The notes under the pieces are model-generated. The model saw nothing but the letters and a program-made list of their open reading frames with translations, did no database searches and had not been told where the DNA came from. From contig CANLEE010000016.1 of assembly GCA_947489585.1 (NCBI GenBank), positions 1 to 50,263 on the forward strand: DNA of 50,263 nt. Reading direction: 5' to 3'. The DNA comes from an uncultured Psychroserpens sp. (GTDB lineage Bacteria; Bacteroidota; Bacteroidia; Flavobacteriales; Flavobacteriaceae). Shown piece by piece: positions 43,684 to 50,263 of this stretch (position 1 is the stretch's first letter; the number at the start of each line of letters is the position of its first letter). A program made the translations under genes and the position numbers.

Positions 43684-43918
43684 AACAACGTGTATCGCTA
43701 ATGGCTTGTTTTGAGTCTACCCGGACACGAGTGTAGCGAACTTGCTCAGCAAATTCTACAGATTTCCCTACTGGTTCGTTTTCTTTTACTAACTTAGTTC
43801 TTGCCAACGCAACAACTAGTAAAGCTAGACGATTTTTGTTCGGCATTTTTAAAAATTGATATTAACAAAACGAATTAAGGAAAATAATCTCCTAAAGTAA
43901 ACCATATACGAACACCTT
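43684..43918 (+). repeat. attC-like cassette site 40 (type D, degenerate)
   Basis: The left end is AACAACGTGTATCGCTAAT. A worn ACACGAGTGTAGCG module and a D module with many substitutions follow. The right end is CATATACGAACACCTT, where GTT has become CTT, removing the expected crossover G. The following arm is TTGGCTGTA. Confidence 0.8.
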
Positions 43919-43951
43919 GGCTGTAATTGTAAAATAAACGAAGCGACAGCA

Positions 43952-44980
43952 ATGAAAAAAAAACTCTTAAGATTATCTGTTTTTATCTTGGTTTTATTAA
44001 TCGGGACAGTGATAGGCATACTACTTAATCAAAATAAGACGACTTCGAATTTTATTAGAAATCAATTTGTTGAAACCTATGCGAAAATAGATGATATAAG
44101 AAATGTAAATTGGGATAAAGAATTTCAAGTAGTTGAAATTAAATCCAAGATTGATGAGAATATTCAGAAAGCATATTTTTACAAATCAAAATCCAAAAAT
44201 CCACAACCTTTAATTATCAGTTTGCATACTTGGAGTGGTTATTATACTCAAAATGATCAATTAGCAAATATCTGCAAAGAGAAAGATTTGAATTACATAC
44301 ATCCAGATTTCCGTGGAGCAAATTGGACAAAAAATGCTTGTTGTAGTGAATTGGCATTAAGCGACATTGATGATGCAATAACTTTCGCTTTGAAGAATTC
44401 CAATGTTGACACTAAAAAAATATATGTTATTGGTGCAAGTGGAGGCGGATATGCAACATTGGCCACATTTATGAAATCAAAACATAATATTAATAAGTTT
44501 TCAGCTTGGGCATCAATGTCAGATTTAATAGCTTGGTATAATGAAAGTAAAATCAGAAATAGCAAGTATGCCGAAAATATTTTGGATTGTACCTCTTCAG
44601 AAGAAAGTTTAAACATTCAAAAGGCCAAACAAAGATCACCAATTTATTGGGATACACCGACAGACAAATTAAAAAATTCACAACTGTTTATATATGCAGG
44701 AATTTACGATGGAATACAAGGAAGTGTTCCAATAAGTCATTCAATCAATTTTTATAATAAATTATTATCAGATATGTCAGTGATTGATACACTAAATACA
44801 GTATCGCTTTCTGAGAAATTGAATTTACTTGAAAAACGAGAACCATTAGGAGAATTTGGAAAAATCGCTGGAAGAAAAATTTATTTAAAAAAGGAGTTTG
44901 GTAATTTAAGTTTAATAATATTCGAAGGCAATCATGAAATTTTAACAGAATTTGCATTAAATCAATTACTTGAAGAGTAG
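43952..44980 (+). CDS. secreted or membrane-anchored alpha/beta hydrolase
   Basis: 342 aa. One N-terminal hydrophobic helix (LSVFILVLLIGTVIGILL) anchors or exports it. The hydrolase core has PLIISLHTWSGYYTQ, then Y-V-I-G-A-S163-G-G-G-Y, the nucleophile elbow of prolyl-oligopeptidase-like esterases, and a C-terminal His in IIFEGNHEIL. The catalytic acid is probably in YAGIYDGIQGS. The substrate is unknown. The end arm TACAGTCAAC pairs with the cassette start TTGGCTGTA apart from one wobble. Confidence 0.83.
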   Translation: MKKKLLRLSVFILVLLIGTVIGILLNQNKTTSNFIRNQFVETYAKIDDIRNVNWDKEFQVVEIKSKIDENIQKAYFYKSKSKNPQPLIISLHTWSGYYTQNDQLANICKEKDLNYIHPDFRGANWTKNACCSELALSDIDDAITFALKNSNVDTKKIYVIGASGGGYATLATFMKSKHNINKFSAWASMSDLIAWYNESKIRNSKYAENILDCTSSEESLNIQKAKQRSPIYWDTPTDKLKNSQLFIYAGIYDGIQGSVPISHSINFYNKLLSDMSVIDTLNTVSLSEKLNLLEKREPLGEFGKIAGRKIYLKKEFGNLSLIIFEGNHEILTEFALNQLLEE

Positions 44981-44992
44981 CAACATACAGTC

Positions 44993-45059
44993 AACAAGGT
45001 ATGTTCTGTGTGTATGCTCTGAAAATAATCACCGAGGATAAACCATATAAGAACCTGTT
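44993..45059 (+). repeat. attC-like cassette site 41 (short, degenerate)
   Basis: The left end is AACAAGGTATGTTC, the middle TGTGTGTATGCTCTG and ATCACCGAGGATAAACC (a D-module tail), the right end ATATAAGAACCTGTT. The following arm is GTTGGTAGA. Confidence 0.65.
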
Positions 45060-45073
45060 GGTAGAAATTTAAC

Positions 45074-45099
45074 GCAACCTTTCTTAAGTTTTGCATCTA
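45074..45099 (+). promoter_or_regulatory. possible ECF-sigma promoter
   Basis: GCAACC, a 14-bp spacer, then CATCTA. The boxes and spacing are identical to those at 5947-5972. Confidence 0.45.
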
Positions 45100-45132
45100 A
45101 TAAATATAAGAACTAACTTAAAAACAAAATCC

Positions 45133-45546
45133 ATGAAAATTAGAGTATTAATCTTAATAATAATTACTAGCATTACTTTTTTTACAAATTGCAGTAGTGA
45201 TGATAATGATTCACTAGAAACTCTAAACGGAACTTTTAATTTAACAAGCGTAAGAGGCGGTAACACTCCAGAGAGTGTTACTACAGAGTTCAATACAGGA
45301 GACGTTATTTGGACTTTTGATTTAGGAAACAACAGTTTAACTGTTGAATATAATATTCCTTTTAGTGGTGGTATTAATAGTGGCACATATGAAATCGTGT
45401 TAAATGAGGATAGCCTAATTATAAATGACATCAACCAAGTACAAGGACTTACTAGTACTGGAATAATAACATTATCTAATAATAATTTAAGTATAGACTT
45501 TGGATTAGCTGCTGATAGAGAAATCCGTGAATTTATACGACGATGA
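45133..45546 (+). CDS. small lipocalin-like lipoprotein
   Basis: From ATG 45133 the protein has 137 aa with a lipoprotein signal (ILIIITSITFFTNCSSDD, cysteine near 21) and a beta-rich domain beginning LNGTFNLTSVRGG, the start typical of Flavobacterial lipocalin-like proteins. It likely binds a small molecule at the outer membrane. The cassette arms GTTGGTAG and CTACTAAC pair with one wobble. Confidence 0.72.
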   Translation: MKIRVLILIIITSITFFTNCSSDDNDSLETLNGTFNLTSVRGGNTPESVTTEFNTGDVIWTFDLGNNSLTVEYNIPFSGGINSGTYEIVLNEDSLIINDINQVQGLTSTGIITLSNNNLSIDFGLAADREIREFIRR

Positions 45547-45557
45547 AAACTACTACT

Positions 45558-45613
45558 AACAATGCGTATATGTCAATGCTACCAAACGTCTCACTAAACA
45601 TTCACAAAAAGTT
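45558..45613 (+). repeat. attC-like cassette site 42 (degenerate)
   Basis: The left end is AACAATGCGTATATGTCAAT, the right end CATTCACAAAAAGTT, and nearly all of the interior is lost. The following arm is GTTAGCAGT. Confidence 0.6.
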
Positions 45614-45637
45614 AGCAGTAAGTAAAACATCTCCTAA

Positions 45638-46105
45638 ATGATTAGACCTTATAGAAGATCAGATAGACATAAACTCATTGAAATATTTAAGTTAAATACG
45701 CCTAAATATTTTGATGTAAACGAAATTATTGACTTTAAAGAATATCTTGAAAAAAATCACAATACATATTTGACTGTTGAATTGAATGATATAATTGTTG
45801 GAGGAACTGGGTATTATGTGAATAAAAAAGACAAAACTGGTCAGATAACATGGATTTTCTTTGATCCCAATTATTCTGGAAAAGGATTGGGAAAGCAATC
45901 AGTAGTGTATTGTTTGAAACTATTGCAAGAGAATGAGAAAGTAGAAAAAACCATAGTTACAACTTCTCAACTAGCTTTCAAGTTTTTTGAGAAATTTGGT
46001 TTTAAAACAATCCGAACTGAAAAAGATTACTGGGGAAAAGGACTGGACCTCTTTGAAATGGAAATGATTAATAATAAAACCGCTACTAACAACGTGCATA
46101 ATTAA
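45638..46105 (+). CDS. GNAT acetyltransferase
   Basis: 155 aa. It starts MIRPYRRSDRHKLIEIF, a typical GNAT N-terminus, and has motif A ITWIFFDPNYSGKGLGKQSVVY (G-K-G-L-G-K) and the closing TSQLAFKFFEKFGFKTIRTEKDYWGKGLDLFEMEM. The substrate is unknown. The stop codon lies within the following half-site, so the end of the protein (TNNVHN) is encoded by repeat sequence. Confidence 0.85.
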   Translation: MIRPYRRSDRHKLIEIFKLNTPKYFDVNEIIDFKEYLEKNHNTYLTVELNDIIVGGTGYYVNKKDKTGQITWIFFDPNYSGKGLGKQSVVYCLKLLQENEKVEKTIVTTSQLAFKFFEKFGFKTIRTEKDYWGKGLDLFEMEMINNKTATNNVHN

Positions 46106-46130
46106 TCACTTGTTTAGCTTACTTGAACAC
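46088..46130 (+). repeat. half attC-like site 43
   Basis: AACAACGTGCATAATTAATC, then TTGTTTAGCTTACTTGAACA. The right end is reduced to GAACACATAA without GTT. Confidence 0.65.
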
Positions 46131-46158
46131 ATAAAATCAAAATACCGAATTTAAAGCT

Positions 46159-46635
46159 ATGAGACTATTCAAAATACTATTTACAATTATTATCCTTTTT
46201 AATTTTCTCAATTGTAAAGATAAAAGCACAACACATAAAGATTCAAAAATTACTGAAGATAGCTTACTAGAAACAATTGAAAAATTCAACAATGCATTTC
46301 AAGAAGGAAATGTTAGTATTATAGAATCTATGGTAACTGAGAACTATATACATACAAATGGAAATTCTAAAGCAATACGAAAAAAAGATTGGTTAAATTA
46401 TTTAAAGAAAAGAGAAAAGAAAATCAAATCAGGAAATCTTGAGGTTATCGAATATAAAATGAATGAGATAGAAATTGAATTTTATAATAAAATTGCTATT
46501 GTGACTGGAAAAATATTTGTTTCAAATAAAGAAAAAGAAGACATTAAAAATAGTGAATACAGAATTACAAATATTTGGGTAAATGAAAATGGAAAATGGA
46601 AAAGAGCTGGCTTTCATGATGGAAAAATAGAATGA
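46159..46635 (+). CDS. DUF4440-type (SnoaL-like) lipoprotein
   Basis: 158 aa: a lipoprotein signal (IIILFNFLNC, cysteine 19), then an NTF2-fold domain with LLETIEKFNNAFQEGNVSIIESMVTENYIHTNGNSKAIRKKDWLNYL and the closing YRITNIWVNENGKWKRAGFHDG, a standard DUF4440 ending. It is the last gene of the array. Together with those at 22032 and 24305 it makes three NTF2-fold cassette genes. Confidence 0.83.
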   Translation: MRLFKILFTIIILFNFLNCKDKSTTHKDSKITEDSLLETIEKFNNAFQEGNVSIIESMVTENYIHTNGNSKAIRKKDWLNYLKKREKKIKSGNLEVIEYKMNEIEIEFYNKIAIVTGKIFVSNKEKEDIKNSEYRITNIWVNENGKWKRAGFHDGKIE

Positions 46636-46646
46636 GGCAATGCCTA

Positions 46647-46693
46647 AACTACCTGTATAATTAATGACGCTTTTGTGTATACTCATACACGAG
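46647..46693 (+). repeat. attC-like remnant 44 at the end of the array
   Basis: AACTACCTGTATAATTAATG at the left and CATACACGAG at the right, with no GTT. It stands 18 bases before the stop codon of comM. Confidence 0.55.
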
Positions 46694-46711
46694 CTAAACT
46701 GAATGAGATTT

Positions 46712-48250
46712 TCACCCCAACCAACCTTCACGATCCATACTGCGATATTGAATAGCTTCGGAAATGTGAGCACCTTTAATAGATTCAGAGGCTTCCAGAT
46801 CTGCAATTGTTCTTGAGACTTTTAGAATTCTGTCGTATGCTCTTGCAGATAAGTTTAATTGCTCCATTGCGGCTTTTAAAAGCCGCATAGACGTATCATC
46901 TAATTTACAATGCTTACGAATTTGTTTAGTATTCATTTGTGCATTATAGTGTACACTTTCCGAAGCTTCAAAACGCTTGGTCTGTCTTTCTCTGGCCTTA
47001 GTAACACGTTTTCTTATAGCTATGGAAGATTCACCTTTGCGCTCATCTGATAATTTGTCAAAAGGCACTGGTGTGACTTCAATATGAATATCTATACGAT
47101 CTAATAATGGACCAGAGATTTTACTTAAGTACCGTTGCATTTCCGCAGGAGAGGATGTCACTGGTGCATTGGGGTCATTAAAATAACCGCCTGGACTCGG
47201 ATTCATACTTGCTACCAACATAAATGACGATGGATAAGTCACTGTAAATTTTGCTCTCGAAATGGTCACTTCTCGATCTTCTAATGGTTGTCGCATCACT
47301 TCTAAAACTTCACGTTTAAATTCTGGCAATTCATCCAAAAATAGAACACCATTATGTGATAGTGAGATTTCTCCTGGTTGCGGATAACTCCCTCCTCCTA
47401 CTAAAGCGACATTAGAAATGGTATGGTGTGGACTCCGAAAAGGCCGTTGTGCCATCAATCCTGCATGTGCCTTAACACGTCCAACAACAGAATGAATCTT
47501 TGTTGTTTCTAAAGCTTCATGCAAAGTCATTGGCGGCAAAATACTAGGCAAGCGTTTTGCCAACATTGTTTTTCCCGCACCTGGAGGACCAATTAAAATA
47601 ATATTATGTCCACCAGCAGCCGCAATTTCCATACAACGCTTAATACTTTCCTGCCCTTTTACATCAGAAAAATCAAACTCAGGAAAATTGAGACTTTTAT
47701 TAAACTCTTCGCGTGTATTGATCATAGTTTGCTCTAAAGGTACATCTTTATCAAAGTAATTAATAACTTGTTTGATGTTGTCTACACCATAGACTTCTAA
47801 TCCGTCAACAATTGCAGCTTCTTTAGCATTCTGTTTTGGAAGGATAAACCCTTTAAACCCTTCTTCTCTAGCTTTTACAGCAATTGGAAGTGCACCTTTT
47901 ATTGGCTGCAAATTTCCGTCAAGAGATAATTCGCCCATAATGAGATACCCTTCAATATTTACTGCTTTAATTTGATTCGTAGCCACAAGAATCCCTATAG
48001 CTAAAGTTAGGTCGTAAGCAGAGCCTTCTTTGCGCAAATCGGCTGGTGACATGTTAATGATAATCTTCTTTCCTGGGATTTTATAGCCATTATTCTGAAG
48101 TGCTGCTGCTATTCTAAAGTTACTTTCCTTGATAGCATTATCAGGTAGTCCGACCAAATGGTAACCTATTCCTGAATCGACATTTACTTCAACGGTTATA
48201 GTTGTAGCTTCTACTCCAAAGACAGCGCTACCGAAAACTTTTTTGAGCAT
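46712..48250 (-). CDS. comM: ComM/YifB-family Mg-chelatase-like AAA+ ATPase
   Basis: 512 aa, the usual length. The N-terminal ComM domain starts MLKKVFGSAVFGVEATTITVEV and includes GLPDNAIKES and NMSPADLRKEGSAYDL. Walker A is G221-PPGAGKT228, Walker B LFLDE at 303-307, and the C-terminal chelatase-type domain ends ...SEAIQYRSMDREGWLG. ComM is a hexameric helicase that speeds branch migration during natural transformation. It is convergent with the cassette array and intact. Its gene is a known insertion target for islands in other phyla, which makes its place at the border notable. Confidence 0.95.
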   Translation of the reverse strand: MLKKVFGSAVFGVEATTITVEVNVDSGIGYHLVGLPDNAIKESNFRIAAALQNNGYKIPGKKIIINMSPADLRKEGSAYDLTLAIGILVATNQIKAVNIEGYLIMGELSLDGNLQPIKGALPIAVKAREEGFKGFILPKQNAKEAAIVDGLEVYGVDNIKQVINYFDKDVPLEQTMINTREEFNKSLNFPEFDFSDVKGQESIKRCMEIAAAGGHNIILIGPPGAGKTMLAKRLPSILPPMTLHEALETTKIHSVVGRVKAHAGLMAQRPFRSPHHTISNVALVGGGSYPQPGEISLSHNGVLFLDELPEFKREVLEVMRQPLEDREVTISRAKFTVTYPSSFMLVASMNPSPGGYFNDPNAPVTSSPAEMQRYLSKISGPLLDRIDIHIEVTPVPFDKLSDERKGESSIAIRKRVTKARERQTKRFEASESVHYNAQMNTKQIRKHCKLDDTSMRLLKAAMEQLNLSARAYDRILKVSRTIADLEASESIKGAHISEAIQYRSMDREGWLG

Positions 48251-48314
48251 TTATAGATTATTTTCTATAAATATATAAAAGTAATTATAAACCAATGTCA
48301 ATTTGACTTTAATA

Positions 48315-49643
48315 TTAACTTAACTTACCAGATTTAATAAACTCACGTTTTATACTTTCAACAATATCTAAATAGGATACTTCCAAACGATCTTTAGACA
48401 ATGTATTAAGGCAAACAAACTGTACAACATTCATGATATCTGCACCAGTCAATTCATATTTTTGAGCAATTTGTTTTAAGTCAACATCACTTTTAAATTT
48501 CAATTGAGACGGAAATGCATTTTGCCACAACTTTAAACGCTCCTGCATTCTCGGCATGGGAAAGTGAATTATTGACTGAAAACGTCTAACAAAAGCTTCA
48601 TCTATATTGCTCTTAAAGTTTGAAGCTAGAATAATTAAACCTTTATACGTCTCAATTCTTTGCAACAAATAAGCAACTTCCTGATTGGCATAACGATCAT
48701 GTGAATTTTGAACTTGGGTTCGTCTTCCAAAAAGCGCATCGGCTTCATCAAAAAAGAGAATCCAATCTTTATTTTCGGCTCTATTAAACAAACTTGCCAA
48801 ATTCTTTTCGGTTTCTCCAATATACTTGGAAACAACTGAAGATAGATCAACTCTATAAATATCTCGATTTGTATATTTCCCTAATAAATTAGCCGTCAAT
48901 GTTTTTCCAGTTCCTGGTGGACCATAAAATAAAGCACGATACCCTGGTTTTAATTTTCTACTCATCTCAAGCTCTTCAAATAACGCTTCTTTATACTTTA
49001 ACCACGTTAAAATATCATTAATTTGTAACGACGTAGAATTAGGCAAAATGAGATCATCCCAAGTTTGAGATGTTGTAATTCGCGAGGCAGGAAAGCTTGT
49101 GCTAAATTGTGGTCGTGTGATTGCTCCCAACGTTATTTTTTCAATCAACTCATGATCCAACAACAACTGACCACTCATCAAAGGTTCATTTTTTTCAGGA
49201 TCTCCTAATTTTAAAATCTGCTTTTTAGCAAACCAATGCTCTGAAGAGAAATAATTTTGTATTCTAAAACGTTCCTTTAAATCTTCTCCAGCTAATAAAA
49301 ATAAAGCCGTTTCTGCAGATGGTAAAAAACCGCGATGACCTTTACCTCTAATACCACCCAAATGTGGAAAACCACCACCATTTGGATAAACACTTTGAAT
49401 TAACCGATCAAAATAATGCGGACGAATATGGGCAACTAATCCAAGTGTTATAATTACAAGTTCCTCGTCATTTAAATCTTTAACTGGCAAATGTGGAAGT
49501 AATGCTATTTTCCATTCTGTATTATTGGAATAGTCCTGTTCAAAAAAAGTATTAGTCTCAAATGATTTTAATCGATTAAGAAATAAATGCTTTAAGCCTA
49601 TTAAGCCAGTTTCTAATGCATTGTACGTTTTAGTTAGTATCAT
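48315..49643 (-). CDS. AAA+ ATPase associated with contractile injection systems
   Basis: 442 aa. An N-terminal domain of about 200 residues precedes an AAA+ module with Walker A G241-PPGTGKT248, Walker B ILFFDEADALFG (D299-E300), sensor-1 LASNF and arginine finger region EAFVRRFQSIIHFP. Together with the DUF4157 gene five bases upstream, this matches the ATPase of eCIS (Afp/PVC/MAC-like) loci, where it probably aids assembly or disassembly. The two genes form an operon on the minus strand. Confidence 0.85.
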   Translation of the reverse strand: MILTKTYNALETGLIGLKHLFLNRLKSFETNTFFEQDYSNNTEWKIALLPHLPVKDLNDEELVIITLGLVAHIRPHYFDRLIQSVYPNGGGFPHLGGIRGKGHRGFLPSAETALFLLAGEDLKERFRIQNYFSSEHWFAKKQILKLGDPEKNEPLMSGQLLLDHELIEKITLGAITRPQFSTSFPASRITTSQTWDDLILPNSTSLQINDILTWLKYKEALFEELEMSRKLKPGYRALFYGPPGTGKTLTANLLGKYTNRDIYRVDLSSVVSKYIGETEKNLASLFNRAENKDWILFFDEADALFGRRTQVQNSHDRYANQEVAYLLQRIETYKGLIILASNFKSNIDEAFVRRFQSIIHFPMPRMQERLKLWQNAFPSQLKFKSDVDLKQIAQKYELTGADIMNVVQFVCLNTLSKDRLEVSYLDIVESIKREFIKSGKLS

Positions 49644-49648
49644 AATGA

Positions 49649-50263
49649 TTATCCTTTTTGTTGGACAACATGTGTTAATTCATGTACCAAGAGATGCTTT
49701 CCTGTTCTAGAATATGGATCATATTTTCCAATATTAAAATAAATATCATAGCCATGAGTAAAAGCCTGCGCATTGAGCATCGCAGACAATTCTATAGCTT
49801 TAGCATCTGTATGAACTCTCACATTACTAAAATCTGCTTGCATCTTAGATTCTAATTCTGTTCTAATGTCTTCAGGTAAAGGCATGCCTTGTCCTTTGGT
49901 TTCTTGAATCATTGCTTCAACAGATTCCATTTGAGAAGCGGCATCAGTTTTCTTCTCCTTTTTATTTGAAGAATTAGATTTTTTCTGTACTTCCATCGTT
50001 GAAACTGTCTGGCTACTAGAATTTCCTTCTTCTTTTCGCTGAATGTGTTTCGCTGCTGGTTCTTCCTCTTCAGCTTGACGTTGAATACGTTTGGCTGCTG
50101 GTTCTTCTTCCTCAGCCTGACGTTGAATGCGTTTCGCTGCTGGTTCTTCCTCTTCAGCCTGACGTTGAATACGCTTAGCTGCAGGTTCTTCTTCTTCAGC
50201 CTGACGTTGAATGCGTTTCGCTGCTGGTTCTTCCTCTTCAGCCTGACGTTGAATACGTTTGGC
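49649..50263 (-). CDS. DUF4157 (eCIS core) protein with 14-residue repeats, 5' end outside window
   Basis: The frame stays open from the right edge to the stop at 49649. The ATG at 49996 is internal, since upstream codons continue ...RKEEGNSSSQTVST-MEV. The C-terminal 80 residues form the DUF4157/eCIS_core domain: GQGMPLPEDIRTELESKMQADFSNVRVHTDAKA, LNAQAFTHGYDIYF and the zinc-protease motif H-E-L-T-H in HLLVHELTHVVQQKG. Before it lie at least five copies of PAAKRIQRQAEEEE. DUF4157 proteins are linked to eCIS loci as putative effectors or cofactors. Confidence 0.85.
   Translation of the reverse strand, partial: AKRIQRQAEEEEPAAKRIQRQAEEEEPAAKRIQRQAEEEEPAAKRIQRQAEEEEPAAKRIQRQAEEEEPAAKHIQRKEEGNSSSQTVSTMEVQKKSNSSNKKEKKTDAASQMESVEAMIQETKGQGMPLPEDIRTELESKMQADFSNVRVHTDAKAIELSAMLNAQAFTHGYDIYFNIGKYDPYSRTGKHLLVHELTHVVQQKG
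50030..50263. repeat. 42-bp tandem repeats in the DUF4157 gene
   Basis: At least five units of 42 bp encode the 14-residue PAAKRIQRQAEEEE. Neighbouring units alternate ACGTTTGG and GCGTTTCG spellings. The last unit (KHIQRKEE) is degenerate. The array continues beyond the window. Confidence 0.92.

Noticed and set aside
217..46693. CRISPR array
   Set aside because: The repeats are 64-241 bp, palindromic, separated by whole genes of different lengths, and no cas genes are seen.
217..46693. Insertion sequences or MITEs as an explanation of the repeats
   Set aside because: No transposase and no target duplications are seen. Cassette-specific complementary arms across whole genes fit site-specific recombination better. 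The D and 29-bp modules may still be inserted mini-elements.
1..50263. tRNA, rRNA, riboswitch
   Set aside because: No cloverleaf, rRNA or known riboswitch core was recognised by eye.

Overview
The window is AT-rich DNA from a Bacteroidota member, most likely a marine-type Flavobacteriaceae. The pointers are Flavobacterial families (two DUF6090 proteins, a T9SS C-terminal sorting domain, SusD-era style short lipoprotein signals), poor Shine-Dalgarno sequences, and TAnnTTTG / ECF-like promoter motifs. No rRNA, tRNA, transposase, integrase or CRISPR array was recognised.

Positions 1 to about 46,690 form one long cassette array. About 44 copies of a 64-241 bp imperfect palindromic site separate units that mostly hold a single gene. 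Every copy points the same way: it opens with AAC-AACGTGTATA and closes with ATACACGAACAC-GTT. The bases directly after the closing GTT of one site are complementary to the bases directly before the opening AAC of the next site. The arms are private to each cassette (GTTGTGTGTA...TACACACAAC; GTTCTACACC...GGTGTAGAAC; GTTAGTGGC...GCCACTAAC). That is the geometry left when circular cassettes carrying a folded attC-type site are inserted by an integron integrase. I therefore read the region as an integron-like (CALIN or superintegron type) array in a Bacteroidota chromosome. The recombinase is not in the window and would be expected to the left, because the sites decay into half-sites toward the right (42.4-46.7 kb).

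The cargo is typical of a cassette reservoir: small secreted or membrane proteins, lipoproteins, and single enzymes. It includes two serine beta-lactamase-fold hydrolases with TPR tails, three alpha/beta hydrolases, two GNATs plus a MarR-GNAT fusion, a PfkB kinase, a DUF1028 protein, a thioredoxin-like protein and an FRG protein with a HEPN-like tail. A few cassettes are self-regulated modules: an AraC regulator with a three-gene operon behind a tandem 21-bp-spaced operator, a DUF4242 gene with a DUF4242/cyclase-like/AraC fusion, and the MarR-GNAT gene behind a perfect 48-bp palindrome. Three cassettes carry their gene on the minus strand. One cassette holds no credible gene. Several genes are broken: a frameshift at 8.39 kb, two in-frame TAA codons at 32.9 kb, and a 5'-truncated cyanophycinase remnant at 42.2 kb.

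From 46.7 kb to the right end the chromosome looks ordinary, with three minus-strand genes: comM, an AAA+ ATPase and a DUF4157 (eCIS-core) protein with 14-residue tandem repeats. The last two probably mark the edge of an extracellular contractile injection system locus that continues beyond the window.
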